This document shows positions 41,312 to 50,409 of a stretch of 64,000 nt of DNA, one piece after another. The notes under the pieces were generated by a model. The model was not told the DNA's origin, did no database searches, and saw only the letters and a program-made list of their open reading frames with translations. Numbering within the stretch: position 1 is the stretch's first letter; every line of letters begins with the position of its first letter. The translations under genes and the position numbers were made by a program. The stretch is from assembly GCA_035561135.1 (NCBI GenBank), contig DATMYA010000014.1:62001-126000 (forward strand), given 5' to 3'. The stretch comes from Clostridia bacterium. Its GTDB lineage: Bacteria; Acidobacteriota; Terriglobia; Terriglobales; Acidobacteriaceae.

Positions 41312-42019
41312 ATGAAGAAACTACTTTTGCTAACTATCGTGATTTGCATGGGCACCGCGTCATGGGCTTCTGGTCGCCAAGACTCGGTCGATCGCTTGAA
41401 GAATGCTGGTCAGGTACTGAATCAGATCATGGCTACGCCTGATAAGGGCATTCCGCAGGAAGTGTTCGACAACGCGAAATGCATCGCCGTCGTTCCCCGC
41501 ATGGTGAAAGCTGCCTTCGTATTTGGCGGCAAGCATGGACGCGGTGTCGCGACCTGTCGTACGGCAAATGGTTGGAGCGCTCCGGCGTTCATCTCCGTTG
41601 GTGGTGGAAGCTGGGGCTTGCAGATCGGCGCCCAGAGCATTGATCTGGTCATGACCGTTATGAACGATCAAGGGATGCAGCACATGTTGTCGAACAAGTT
41701 CCAGGTCGGCGCTGATGCCGCAGCCGTCGCTGGTCCAGTCGGACGCCACGCGTCCGCCGGCACCGATTGGAAAGCGGACGGCGAGATCCTCACCTATTCA
41801 CGCGCTAAGGGCATTTTCGCCGGTATCTCCCTAACAGGTGCGGTCGTGCAGCAGGATGAAGATTCCACACGCGACATCTATCGCAAGATCGTCGATCAGA
41901 GGAGCATTCTTAGCGGCTCGGTGAAAAGTCCCGCCGTTGCGGCGTCGTTCATGGCAGCCGTACGCCGCAGCAACCGACAGTCCCGCATTGCGGAAGTCCA
42001 CCAAGGCGAAAAGAAGTAG
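41312..42019 (+). CDS. SYLF-domain lipid-binding protein (Ysc84-like)
   Basis: A 235-residue exported protein from ATG 41312 (signal MKKLLLLTIVICMGTASWAS). The SYLF domain spans almost the rest: GIPQEVFDNAKCIAVVPRMV, GRGVATCRTANGWSAPAFIS, GGGSWGLQIGAQSIDLVMTV, VGADAAAVAGPVGRHASAGT and EILTYSRAKGIFAGISLTGA. SYLF proteins bind phosphoinositides or act in envelope stress. It follows the DUF3011 gene by 121 bp on the same strand and may share its transcript. Confidence 0.9.
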   Translation: MKKLLLLTIVICMGTASWASGRQDSVDRLKNAGQVLNQIMATPDKGIPQEVFDNAKCIAVVPRMVKAAFVFGGKHGRGVATCRTANGWSAPAFISVGGGSWGLQIGAQSIDLVMTVMNDQGMQHMLSNKFQVGADAAAVAGPVGRHASAGTDWKADGEILTYSRAKGIFAGISLTGAVVQQDEDSTRDIYRKIVDQRSILSGSVKSPAVAASFMAAVRRSNRQSRIAEVHQGEKK

Positions 42020-42089
42020 TCCACGGACCTTTCGAGTACAGCCGCGCGCTTGGCGAACTACGGCTGAAACGGCGTCAGTTCCTGAACAA

Positions 42090-42130
42090 GCCCCAGCAAT
42101 GGAGATGCCTAAGCTCTTCTTTGCTGGGGC
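42090..42130. other. Perfect 10-bp inverted repeat after the SYLF gene
   Basis: GCCCCAGCAA and TTGCTGGGGC pair exactly over a 21-nt loop. No T-run follows, so it is a weak terminator candidate or a recombination/REP-like hairpin. Confidence 0.4.
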
Positions 42131-42217
42131 TACCTGTCCGCACGAAATGAAAACCAAAGGTTTCTCGGCCATGGCGGTTTGGACCGGCATCAGCCAACAA
42201 TGGACTACAATCCTGCC

Positions 42218-42403
42218 ATGACGAGACTCGCGAGCGATAGCTTCGAGGACAACGCCATCATTCTTCTAGCTTTTGTTGCCGTGTGCTTAGTGATTGGCAA
42301 CTCGCCAGCCATATGGCGTGCAATCCGATTCCGTCGTAGTTCCAACTGGCCCATCACTCAGGCCGCCCTGAAACAAGTGCTGGCTTACAGAAGTACTCAG
42401 TGA
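42218..42403 (+). CDS. Small one-helix membrane protein
   Basis: A 61-residue frame: acidic N-terminus, one helix (NAIILLAFVAVCLVIGN), then a basic segment (RAIRFRRSSNWPITQAALKQ) that recalls the start of DUF3592 proteins. It may be a truncated membrane gene or a genuine small protein. No clear ribosome site. The next 200 bp (42404-42611) contain nothing recognisable. Confidence 0.4.
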   Translation: MTRLASDSFEDNAIILLAFVAVCLVIGNSPAIWRAIRFRRSSNWPITQAALKQVLAYRSTQ

Positions 42404-42611
42404 TGGACAAACACCGACATACCGCACCGAGATTGGGGGCGCAACACTGCTCGCTTGGGAGCCTGTCATGCTACCTCCGCGGACCTGTCTGTCTTTGGTT
42501 CGGCAAAATGATAGACCGGTCCTGAATGTAAAGCGATTGAAAGCCGAAGAGCACTCCCGCCTTTGTTATTGAAGATAGCTGTTGAGATATCCTCTCCCAG
42601 AACCATCCAAA

Positions 42612-42740
42612 TCAGCACGATCGTCGGCGGTGAGGATTCCTACGCCAAACTACCGAGTGCGAAATCGGCTTCGCATTCACAATCTCAAGCTGAGAACCCA
42701 CCAAGTTAATTCGTGGTAAAACAGAAAGGTTGTCTTTCAT
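42612..42740 (-). CDS. Truncated last ORF of the HTH operon
   Basis: A 42-residue frame that starts with an ATGA overlap (42737-42740) on the stop of the 152-residue gene, so it is translationally coupled. It begins MKDNLSVLPRINLVGSQLEI, a normal-looking start of a larger protein, and then degenerates into RRNPHRRRSC. It is probably the 5' stub of a gene whose remainder was deleted. Confidence 0.4.
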   Translation of the reverse strand: MKDNLSVLPRINLVGSQLEIVNAKPISHSVVWRRNPHRRRSC

Positions 42741-43195
42741 TGCGCTGAACTCGAAGTCGTTGTGCGCCGCCTGCGACGAGGCAGTTCCATAGGTTCGATG
42801 GCTGCTGCCACCAAGCCTTCGACCCGTCCGTCTGTCGCAACCACGTCGAACCAAAAATGCAAAGTCAGCTGTCGTTGTGAATCTCGCCACTTCGTGTTGC
42901 ACCCAATTCTTGGAATTGAGAGGCCGTAGGTGCGGACCCTGTGTATCACCTGGTTGACGAACCGGCGTGGCTGTTGGCTCATGATGGTCGCCTGTTCTGC
43001 GCTGAAGGCGAAAACCTCCATGCTGCGAAGCACAGCCGCCGTCGACAAGAGCCGCTGCCGATCACGATCCGTCAGGGTTTCGAACCAGGCGTAGAAAAAA
43101 ACGAGTTCAGGATGGCGACGAAGATACCGGAGTGAGGGCGGGAGGTGCAGTGCTTCTATTTGGCGCTTTTTTGTTCGCAAGTTGTTCTTTGTCAT
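42737..43195 (-). CDS. Hypothetical basic protein in HTH operon
   Basis: A 152-residue protein; ATG 43195 has GGAGG at 9 bp. Sequence includes LPPSLRYLRRHPELVFFYAWF and LTDRDRQRLLSTAAVLRSME (helical), then RRFVNQVIHRVRTYGLSIPR and LTLHFWFDVVATDGRVEGLV, ending in RRRRRTTTSSS. I recognise no family. It is fifth in the minus-strand operon 45045-42612, 25 bp after the HTH gene. Confidence 0.55.
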   Translation of the reverse strand: MTKNNLRTKKRQIEALHLPPSLRYLRRHPELVFFYAWFETLTDRDRQRLLSTAAVLRSMEVFAFSAEQATIMSQQPRRFVNQVIHRVRTYGLSIPRIGCNTKWRDSQRQLTLHFWFDVVATDGRVEGLVAAAIEPMELPRRRRRTTTSSSAQ

Positions 43196-43220
43196 TTGCA
43201 AGTTCCTCCATTCACTGCAC

Positions 43221-43427
43221 TTAATCTTGGCTGTTGGGCTGCTGACCCAACGGGCGCTGCCGAAGTCGCTCTTCGATCTCGCTCTCCTTGAAGCGAAGAT
43301 ACTTCCCGACGCGAAAGCACCCGATTTCTTCCGCGTGGGAATATACCCAGCTGCATTTCACCTTCAGCAATTGCGATACCTGTTCAACCGTCAGGAACTC
43401 AGTGCCACTCTGAATATTCGTCTTCAC
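43221..43427 (-). CDS. Excisionase-like HTH protein (68 residues)
   Basis: A single MerR-like/HTH_17 domain: FLTVEQVSQLLKVKCSWVYS, a wing GCFRVGKYLRFKESEIEERL. Such proteins are excisionases or small regulators of mobile elements. The GTG at 43427 overlaps the preceding gene by 29 bp; a later start is not obvious. It belongs to the operon from 45045. It is unrelated in position to the integrase at the far end, so it may belong to a second, nested element. Confidence 0.75.
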   Translation of the reverse strand: MKTNIQSGTEFLTVEQVSQLLKVKCSWVYSHAEEIGCFRVGKYLRFKESEIEERLRQRPLGQQPNSQD

Positions 43428-44106
43428 TCCTTGCCTCCATTAGCCGAGAGATCTCCTGATCGACACGCACGCGATCAATGAAGAATGCGGTTGCTCGATG
43501 CTCTAGCCGCGAATGTGATTTTTGAACTTGCAACAGACGATCCCTGCACGCCTTCGACCGGTAATTCGAGATAGTGCGGGGACTTAATTGCAGTTCTTCC
43601 CCCAGCCGCTGCTCAGGAAGCACCGATGGTGCATCAACATTCACGATCGAGAGCTCTTTACAAATCCTCAGAAACAAGCAATATCCGTTCAGCGACCGAA
43701 TTTCCTTATGGGTTTGTTTTGCTCGGTCAATCGCTTGCGTCAGTGGATCCTCTCCATAGGGGAACTTTATGATTGCCCAACAGGTCTCAACCTCCACCTC
43801 AGGGTCAGTCTCCAGCATTCTTTCTTCGAGATCGTCCCAAGTCATATCCAGTTCCTCTAGACACTGTTCAAGCAAAAGGCGCGCATCGCCTGGCTGAAGG
43901 CGACGGAACTCGAGCTCGGCCATTAATCTCCTGCAGAGATCGAAACCGGGCGAATGCCAACTATCATCGGACGCTCCCTGCAAGCAGTAATCAGCATTGT
44001 CAATATGGCTACCGACCCGTTTCGCCAAGGGCAATTTAAACGTGACGACTGGAGCCGTATTGTTCTTATTTTCATTTTGTTCTCGCAAATCACTCTTCTT
44101 CGACAT
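43399..44106 (-). CDS. Hypothetical acidic protein with C-terminal HTH-like region
   Basis: A 235-residue protein from ATG 44106 (AGGA 9 bp upstream; the longer frame from 44193 would overlap the previous gene). It has an acidic middle (LLLEQCLEELDMTWDDLEER, LETDPEVEVETCWAIIKFPY) and, at about 165-205, ALGEELQLSPRTISNYRSKA-like sequence (EELQLSPRTISNYRSKAC), an HTH. A replication-control or partition role is possible; no family recognised. Confidence 0.55.
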   Translation of the reverse strand: MSKKSDLREQNENKNNTAPVVTFKLPLAKRVGSHIDNADYCLQGASDDSWHSPGFDLCRRLMAELEFRRLQPGDARLLLEQCLEELDMTWDDLEERMLETDPEVEVETCWAIIKFPYGEDPLTQAIDRAKQTHKEIRSLNGYCLFLRICKELSIVNVDAPSVLPEQRLGEELQLSPRTISNYRSKACRDRLLQVQKSHSRLEHRATAFFIDRVRVDQEISRLMEARSEDEYSEWH

Positions 44107-44135
44107 TTCTGCAAGTCCTAAACTTCCTATACTTT

Positions 44136-44843
44136 TTATTGGAAGTGATTTTTCGGAGAGGGGCCGCGAGTATTTATTGATCTCCGATTCCACGCTCTAC
44201 TCGCGTCAACGTGCCTTCCGCCTGTTCTCCTGGGCCAGCTTGTCATGGATAAGCAGGACATTCGGCATTCGCCCGAATGGAGACGAGTTTCTTTCAAGTC
44301 GGCTTCGAGGCTGAGGCGAACCGCGTGCTCCATTTGGTACCGCCTTTTGACGTCGCGTCGTTGAGGGAATGTCAGTGTCCAGAAAAGTAACCGCAGCCGT
44401 TTGTGCTGGCCGAAGTGCCCTCCTGAGGTGCCCTTTCGAGGTTTGGCGAAACAACCAAGGCGCGCAACTAGCTCAGGATGGACTCGCCGCTTAGCGTGTA
44501 TTCTCAGTGCGGCTACAAAGAACCGCATGGACCGTTCATCCGTGGGCGAGAAAACAAGGATTGCCTCGTCCGAGCCGACGCCACCTGTCCAACGTTCGCC
44601 GTAGGTCCCCCCGAGCGCTTGCCGTATCCGCTTGGCGCGAATTCGGGAGAAGCCACCGCCATTGCCCCAGAAGGTGGCAAGCAAATGCTCACCGTCGCCA
44701 GCGTCGCTGAGATCACCATTGCGAATAACAATTGGGTCAAGACAGCCATCGAGAGTGATTTTCAGTCTGTAGTTGAGAGCGAACTTTTCCAGAAGATTTG
44801 ATTGTGAGTGCGGCTTCCGTATATAAGGGTCTGAGTTGTTCAC
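44136..44843 (-). CDS. Hypothetical protein, possible replication-protein relic
   Basis: Frame of 235 residues from GTG 44843. The first 130 residues look folded (NYRLKITLDGCLDPIVIRNG, GEHLLATFWGNGGGFSRIRA, GGVGSDEAILVFSPTDERSM). Near 140 comes RLLFWTLTFPQRR, where WTLTFP recalls motif 1 of rolling-circle Rep proteins, but the expected HUH and Tyr motifs do not follow and the C-terminus looks scrambled. It may be a frameshifted Rep gene. It follows the 55-residue HTH gene after a hairpin. Confidence 0.4.
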   Translation of the reverse strand: MNNSDPYIRKPHSQSNLLEKFALNYRLKITLDGCLDPIVIRNGDLSDAGDGEHLLATFWGNGGGFSRIRAKRIRQALGGTYGERWTGGVGSDEAILVFSPTDERSMRFFVAALRIHAKRRVHPELVARLGCFAKPRKGTSGGHFGQHKRLRLLFWTLTFPQRRDVKRRYQMEHAVRLSLEADLKETRLHSGECRMSCLSMTSWPRRTGGRHVDASRAWNRRSINTRGPSPKNHFQ

Positions 44844-44856
44844 AAGTGTTCTTTCT

Positions 44857-44875
44857 GGCGGGCTGCCGGCCCGCC
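44857..44875 (+). terminator. GC-rich hairpin with T-run on plus
   Basis: GGCGGGC-TGCCG-GCCCGCC followed by TTTTACTTTTTT on plus is a good intrinsic terminator, though no plus-strand gene ends just before it. On minus it sits between the 55-residue HTH gene and the next gene and could act as an intercistronic hairpin. Confidence 0.45.
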
Positions 44876-44877
44876 TT

Positions 44878-45045
44878 TTACTTTTTTGCGAGAAATCGCT
44901 GTAAGTCGAGTTCTGAAACCAATGTGCGACCACCAGCCTTCCTCTTCCGCAATAGCCCACGTTTGAACCAATTCCGCACTGTCCAGACAGTGACACGGCA
45001 ATGGTTGGCTGTTTCCAGGACCGTTAAATACCTTTGCAAGCCCAC
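44878..45045 (-). CDS. Excisionase-like HTH protein (55 residues)
   Basis: GTG 45045 follows AAGGAG at 6-7 bp. The protein is one HTH_17 domain: YLTVLETANHCRVTVWTVRN then WFKRGLLRKRKAGGRTLVSE and LDLQRFLAKK. It is the first gene of the minus-strand operon and diverges from the zinc-finger gene at 45140; the shared 94-bp region contains a direct repeat ATGGCACAT (twice, 45104-45124) that could be its operator. Confidence 0.75.
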   Translation of the reverse strand: MGLQRYLTVLETANHCRVTVWTVRNWFKRGLLRKRKAGGRTLVSELDLQRFLAKK

Positions 45046-45139
45046 GATTACGCTCCTTTCCTTCTATTTACCCCCAATTGTTCCATTCCTTGTGCCATAC
45101 TTGATGGCACATCTCATGGCACATTTTTAGAGGAAATCG

Positions 45140-45766
45140 ATGGGTGACTTGCATCGAATACCCGTATTGCTACGCTTTACAACGACGCCGCGCCAATGGC
45201 GCCTTGAAAAGGGATTCCTTAGGGCGGAACTGGGTTCTTTCGGACGTCCACGTCCACAACTTGATCCTTGGGAAGTGCGCGAGGAGTTTCTTAACCTGGA
45301 GAGAACACCAGGAAAGTTGTTGAAGTTCCTCAAAAAAACCGGAGCTTTCAACGTGGTTTCGCCTGCCGATGTGCGGACGTATTGGTCCTATCAGGATGGT
45401 CTACGAACGATGAGACGCGCGGGCGCCGAAGGATGGCGCAATATCTTGGCGCGAAGCACTAATCGGTTCATCGCTGAGTTGCCAAAATTGAAGCTATTGT
45501 CTGGCTTCGACGTGAAATACTTTCGCGGCTTACCTCAAGCGACAGTCGATGTCAACGCGACTCTACATGCGATTCTCGCTTCGATCTTGTTCGATTTCAT
45601 CCAAGGATCAACTTTCGTACCTTGTGCACGTGAGGATTGTCCAAACGACTTTAAAGCGAAGCGTGGAAAGCAGTACTGCAAGCAATATTGTGCCCACCTA
45701 GCGTCGCTTAGAAGACGTCGAGGAACACCGCCGAATCAACCGGACTTGTCTAGAAGCTATCGATGA
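45140..45766 (+). CDS. CGNR-like zinc-finger protein
   Basis: A 208-residue protein with a GAGGA ribosome site. The N-terminal 150 residues are helical, ending in a hydrophobic segment (NATLHAILASILFDFIQGST). The C-terminus has four Cys: FVPCAREDCPNDFKAKRGKQ then YCKQYCAHLASLRRRRG, as in CGNR/ABATE proteins, where a zinc finger binds DNA. Those are small stress regulators in many soil bacteria. It diverges from the HTH operon and precedes the broken drmD. Confidence 0.65.
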   Translation: MGDLHRIPVLLRFTTTPRQWRLEKGFLRAELGSFGRPRPQLDPWEVREEFLNLERTPGKLLKFLKKTGAFNVVSPADVRTYWSYQDGLRTMRRAGAEGWRNILARSTNRFIAELPKLKLLSGFDVKYFRGLPQATVDVNATLHAILASILFDFIQGSTFVPCAREDCPNDFKAKRGKQYCKQYCAHLASLRRRRGTPPNQPDLSRSYR

Positions 45767-45907
45767 TGAGTACATTCATCGGTTGGCATGTATTGGCACA
45801 CTGCTGCCAGTCCGAGATTCGGACCAGCGTCTCTGTCTTTCGCCCAGCAGAAGGTCACGAGATTGATTCGCGGGGTACTACTGGGGGCGCGAGCATCGTT
45901 GGACACC

Positions 45908-48685
45908 TCAGAGATGCTTCTCACAAGTCACGCCATATTTGACGATCACTGTTGGATCAACCCAACGAGCCGTAACCGGGATGAGTTCTTCGTGAAGACG
46001 CGCTGCGCCGGGGCCATAGAGCGAAAGACGGCCGATCAGCAATACACGAGGCACAGCATCCGTCGTCTGGGCCATGCAGGCGCGAGAGAGGTCGTGGTGA
46101 ACGAAACCTTGCGCCATGAAGCGTGAGAGCAAGCGCTGGACCACGCGTTGCTCCAAATGCATCTGTACGACTTCTTCCGTTACGACACCCGGATCTTCGA
46201 ACACAATCGGTCGAATTGGAGAGGTGCGACGCCATTCCCAGAACTTCTGGTCGCGCGCACGCGGCGCACGAAGACTGTCCATCGTCTCCGCCCAGGATGG
46301 GTCCGCGCCCGGTCGCTGGTCGAGCGCTGGAAAACTGGATCGTGCAGGACCTTTCCCATTCGGTGCAGGTTTTAGCGGCTCCGCCCCCATGACCTCGAGC
46401 GCGCACGACAGAGCAGAACGAAAGTGGCCCGTGCTGAACGCGATTGCCTGCTGTGATCTTTCGAGCATCGTGCTCAGCTTCTCGATCTGCCCCCTAAGCT
46501 CGACCTCCCGTTCGCGCGCTGCCTCAAGCTCTTCGTCAACAGTGTCGCGCTGCTCCTTTTCCAGATCGGCGGCATCGATTTTGGTTTCGAGATCCGCCAC
46601 ATCCGAGCGCCGAATACCCGATTTCATTAGTGATTCGAGCTTAGAGTCGATCACCTGCGACAAGCTGCCCAGTTCCTCACGTATGGTTTTCGTCTTCCGA
46701 ACCAGAGCAGCGAGAACCCGATCCTCCGGACGCTGCTTATAGAAGAAGTAATGGCAATACACCTCCGGGTTAGGCTGAAGTTTTCGGTCAACGCGGCCGT
46801 TGCGCTGTTCCATTCGACTCGGATTCCAAGGAACGTCGAAATGGAAGATGTTCCAGCAGTGCGCCTGCAAGTTGAGGCCTTCGCGTGCAGCATCGGTCGC
46901 GATCAGAATTCGAACGGGATGTTGTGAAGGATCGGCGTTGAAGGCCGCCTTGATAGCCTCGCGTTCATCGGGCGGTGTAGGGCCGTGAAAGATTGCAATA
47001 CGCTCTTCTGCGCGATCGGAGCCGGCGATGGCAGCGTTCAATTGCTGCTGAAGATACCGTTTTGTGTCGTCGTACTCGGTGAAGATTAGGACGCGGAGAT
47101 TGTTCCACTTCGCACCGGCGTTGCCGAGATCGGGGCACATCTCCGAGCGAATCCATTCAAGAAGCTTTCGGACTCTCGCATCCGGCAGCGCTCGGCTGGA
47201 CTCCGCGAGCTCGGTCATCTCATCCAGGAGCTCTTGCTCTTGTTCGTACAACCGCCGCTGTAATTCACCAGTAGTATTCCCGATCGACGCGGCGGTAGCA
47301 GCTGTGAACTGGGCGTCCTCTTCAGCTGCAAAGTCTTCTTCGCTGAGAACACGATCGTCATCTGCACTCGCGGCACTAGATAGCAAATCGGTGCGCAAAT
47401 ACGAACTCTCATCCTTGGCGAGTTCCGCTTCGCGTTGCTTTTGAACTGTCTTGCGGTGCACGCGCAACGTTCGGGAAAAAGCTTCTATGGATGAAAACAA
47501 CCGCTGCTGCAGACCACAAATCAGCAACCCCGATGCAGACTGCGTCCTGCGTGTCTCGGACTGAAGCCGTTGCTCGCGTGTACGCCGGTACTCATCAAGC
47601 AAGGCTACAAGGCGCAAGTCCGGCGCACTGTCCGGAAGTCCGTCGATGTTCTACTGTATGACCTTTCGTTCCGGAAATCCCCCCGAGATCTTTCGGAGAT
47701 CATCTTTGAGCCGCCTCACCATTACTTCGTCGAGCACTTTCTTCGAGACTCTTACGCCACGGCAGAACCTTTGCGGGTCCAGGATCTCCAACAGTGCCGA
47801 AAAGCTGTTCGAGTGGCCGTTGTGAGGCGTAGCGGACAAGAAAAGGCGATGCTCAAAGCGCGGTGCTAAATCCCGAATCGCACGCGTGATGTGGCTGTCG
47901 ATCGCATAGCGTTGCCCGCTTGAGGGAGCCGCGTGGTGCGCCTCGTCCAGTATGAGGAGGCTGCCAGGCCGGAAGGTCCCAAGCCAGTCCTGGAGGGACG
48001 ACGCGTAAGTCTCGTCTATGAGCAGTCTTTGCGAGATAAGGAAGCGAGAGTGCGTAGTCCATGGGTTCACGCCGAAGCCTCGTTCACGTCTAACCTTTTG
48101 GACGTAGTCTTTGTCCAGAATCTCAAATCGCAGTCCAAAACGAGCTTCCAGCTCTTCCTTCCATTGAAGGAGCATTGACGGCGGCGCCGCAACCACGATT
48201 TCACGAACCTTCTTGCGCATAAGAAGTTCGCGAGCAATCAGACCTGCTTCAATCGTCTTGCCTAGCCCAACGTCATCGGCAATGAACAGATTCACTCGGG
48301 GGAGTCGTAGAGCTTTTCGAAGAGGCTCGAGCTGATACGCATCGAGCCTTATGCCGGCGCGGAAGGGCGATTGCAGCAGGTTCGGGTCAGTTGATGTAAC
48401 GCAATTCCAGCGCAGTGTATTCAGATAGGCAGCGAATCGACTTGCAGGATCGAAGCCTCGCTTGGCGATAGAATCCCAGGCCTCGTCTGTAAGAATCTGT
48501 GCGTCGAGCTCTCGGTCCCAGAGGACGTCGAGACTCTGGCCTTGAGCATCATCGTCAACACAGGAAAGCTGCACCAATGCCGAATCGCAATGGCTCGGCG
48601 GTGTGACGACCTGCTCGACCAAGTATAGGCGCTGACGCACCGCTACGATTTCGCCGACTTCAGGACACCTACTTTCAACCGTCAT
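45908..48685 (-). pseudogene. drmD: DISARM SNF2-like helicase DrmD, interrupted by TAG
   Basis: One frame of about 925 codons encodes a DrmD-type SNF2 helicase: Walker A in FIADDVGLGKTIEAGL, DEAH box in LLILDEAHHAAP, SATPHNGHSNSF, and, after the break, LRVLIFTEYDDTKRYLQQQL, RILIATDAAREGLNLQAHCW and QRNGRVDRKLQPNPEVYCHY. A TAG at 47651-47653 interrupts it within KVIQ-stop-NIDGLPDSAPDL, with the frame unchanged on both sides. The C-terminus ends soon after RLHEELIPVTARWVDP, shorter than usual. No drmA, drmB, drmC or methylase is present. It is therefore an orphan remnant, unless the TAG is suppressed. Confidence 0.85.
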
Positions 48686-49168
48686 CGTCCCCCCGACAGA
48701 CGACCTCGACAAAAGCCGAAAATGTCGGGGCCTATGGTAAGAACTCTGTTTTAACCCCTAAGTCATTGAATTGCAATTCAGTTATTCACTGATAGTTCGA
48801 TTCCAAGTCATTCGATCCGGCGCCGGTTCCCGGCATCGCAGAATAAGAAAACGAGAACAACACGGGGACCTCACGCCATGTGAATTGGTTCTTGAGTCGG
48901 CAATGTCACTCGAGTGCTCACGGAGAACTCCGTGTGACGGTTCAGCTAGGCAAAGATCGCAAACGCGAGGTGATCCTGTTCGTGGGGAATAGTGAGAAGT
49001 TCACAGTCCCAGAATCGGATCTGCCGTAATCGCCCCCGCGTATGTTCGTGTTGCTGAAACTCTAGTGGACTCTTGGGACTAGAGCCACTCTCCTACGCTT
49101 CTTCCGCCATGCGACCTGTGGGACTCAGGCGCGGCGCTCGGGCATTCTGCCCGTAGGACAAAGTGCGC
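48686..49168. other. Gap upstream of drmD with a possible coding relic
   Basis: No full gene is visible. A short plus-strand frame ends at about 49029 and reads VTVQLGKDRKREVILFVGNS then EKFTVPESDLP-stop, which looks like a natural C-terminus with the upstream part lost. The promoter of drmD should lie near 48690-48760. Confidence 0.3.
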
Positions 49169-49441
49169 ATGGCGCCTTCTGATGATCTCCTCACCAGAAC
49201 ACAGGCCGTCTTTTCGGATGCCGCCGATCGAAATCTGAGTCGAGAGCAAGCTCGCGAATGTGTAGCTAATGTCGCGGGTTTCTTCGACGTGCTCTCGAAA
49301 TGGCAAAGAGACGCCGCTACGAGTTCTTCGAAGACTCCGGAACAATCGCAACGCATGTTCGACAGGGAAGGCACAGGTCTTATTCCGTCAGCGAACGCGC
49401 AAGCTGAGCCAATTTCAGAGCGACGGGATGAAATTCTTTAG
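49169..49441 (+). CDS. Small hypothetical protein (90 residues)
   Basis: Starts MAPSDDLLTRTQAVFSDAAD, then NLSREQARECVANVAGFFDV and LSKWQRDAATSSSKTPEQSQ, ending in a polar tail. The REQAxECVxNVxGFFxVLxxW pattern is helical and, from memory, typical of short proteins near integrases and restriction genes in many bacteria. Function unknown. It is convergent with the ligase fragment. Confidence 0.5.
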   Translation: MAPSDDLLTRTQAVFSDAADRNLSREQARECVANVAGFFDVLSKWQRDAATSSSKTPEQSQRMFDREGTGLIPSANAQAEPISERRDEIL

Positions 49442-49654
49442 CGTTCAATTCAACACATTTATGCCAAACATGTTCAGTACGGAGGAGCCAATGCGCAACG
49501 AGAGCAGCAAAACCAACGCGGTTCGGTTAGTGAGTGCCTCCAACCAAGTCCGATGCATAGCGCAACCGCAATGAAAAGTGCGATGGGTTTGAGATAAGCG
49601 GGGGGACGTAGCCCACTTGCAAATAGCACCGCCACTAAGGCACCCAACCAATGC

Positions 49655-49954
49655 AATGAACACAGGTTCACGGCGGCGGAAGAAAAGGTCATCGAATACC
49701 GAACGCCCGGACGAATCCAGACAGGCTATCTCGCCATCAAGCACGGCGGAGCGAACGCGCAGGTCGGAAGGAAGCCCAGTGCGAAGGCCATCAAAAGTTT
49801 TGAAAGTGTTCCCATTGCGGGAGATGAGTTGGCGATCGCCATCGCGCACCACTGCGAGCGAGCGGAAGCCGTCGACTTTCAATTCGTAGAGGCAATCCGG
49901 GTCATCGAATGGCTCGGCCTTGCGGCCCAGAAGCATGGGGGAGAATGGCTTCAT
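49655..49954 (-). pseudogene. N-terminal fragment of ATP-dependent DNA ligase (LigD/LigC type)
   Basis: From ATG 49954 the frame reads MKPFSPMLLGRKAEPFDDP, then YELKVDGFRSLAVVRDGDR with nucleophile Lys26, RNGNTFKTF, VLDGEIACLD and FDDLFFRRREPVF. This is the adenylation domain start of bacterial NHEJ-type ligases. Homology stops after about 100 residues; the remaining frame to 49445 is unrelated, with hydrophobic stretches in another frame (LHWLGALVAVLFASG) that may be a separate membrane-gene fragment. Motifs III-V and the OB fold are missing. It lies 247 bp inside attR. Confidence 0.8.
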
Positions 49955-50200
49955 TGTTTTTAGTTGTAAAACGGCGGCCCGGACGAACGATTGTCGTTCC
50001 ATCGGAAATGTGATTCATCTGTGATATTCAAATTGCGAATTGAAAGAACATGAGCTGAATTACTAAGCCGACCAGCGATGCAGCCCGTGGAACAAGTCAT
50101 GGAACAGTTATGGAACAAAATACAGACGAACAGGGCGAAACAGCAGGTACCACCGCACGCGTAAAGCATTGAGAGGCAAAGACGGGCTATTGTTTGTCTC

Positions 50201-50249
50201 GGCTCATAACCCAAAGGTCGTAGGTTCAAATCCTACCCCCGCAACCAAA
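50201..50249 (+). repeat. attR, orphan copy of the tRNA-fMet 3' end
   Basis: Exact 49-bp copy of 7938-7986. No D arm or 5' acceptor strand precedes it, so it is not a working tRNA. It marks the right end of the island. Confidence 0.93.
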
Positions 50250-50267
50250 CAAATTCTGCTCTATCAG

Positions 50268-50300
50268 CGGCTTACAGTGAGATTCCCTGTAAGCCGTTTT
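50268..50300 (+). terminator. Displaced terminator of tRNA-fMet
   Basis: CGGCTTACAG-TGAGATTCC-CTGTAAGCCG is a perfect 10-bp stem followed by TTTT, 19 bp after attR. No plus-strand gene ends here. Without the island it would directly follow tRNA-fMet, so it was probably the native terminator. Confidence 0.75.
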
Positions 50301-50409
50301 CGTTGATTGCAGTTAAGCTGACAAATGACTCGCTTGTGCAGTTTCTTTTGCTTTCTGCACAGCTTCCTCAAGAGTGATGGGTTCGGACCGCTGACGACAC
50401 ACAGTGCAG

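Noticed and set aside
42090..42130. Terminator of the SYLF gene
   Set aside because: The stem is perfect but there is no T-run and the loop is long, so I list it only as an inverted repeat.
48880..48945. Group II intron end (GTGTGACGGTTC-like)
   Set aside because: The stretch lacks the conserved domain V hairpin and no reverse transcriptase is present.
49445..49654. C-terminal part of the ligase frame as real ligase sequence
   Set aside because: Similarity to ligases stops at REPVF; the rest is out of family, and another frame looks like membrane-protein remnants.
50201..50249. Second tRNA-fMet
   Set aside because: Only the 3' part is present; no D arm or 5' acceptor strand. It is attR.
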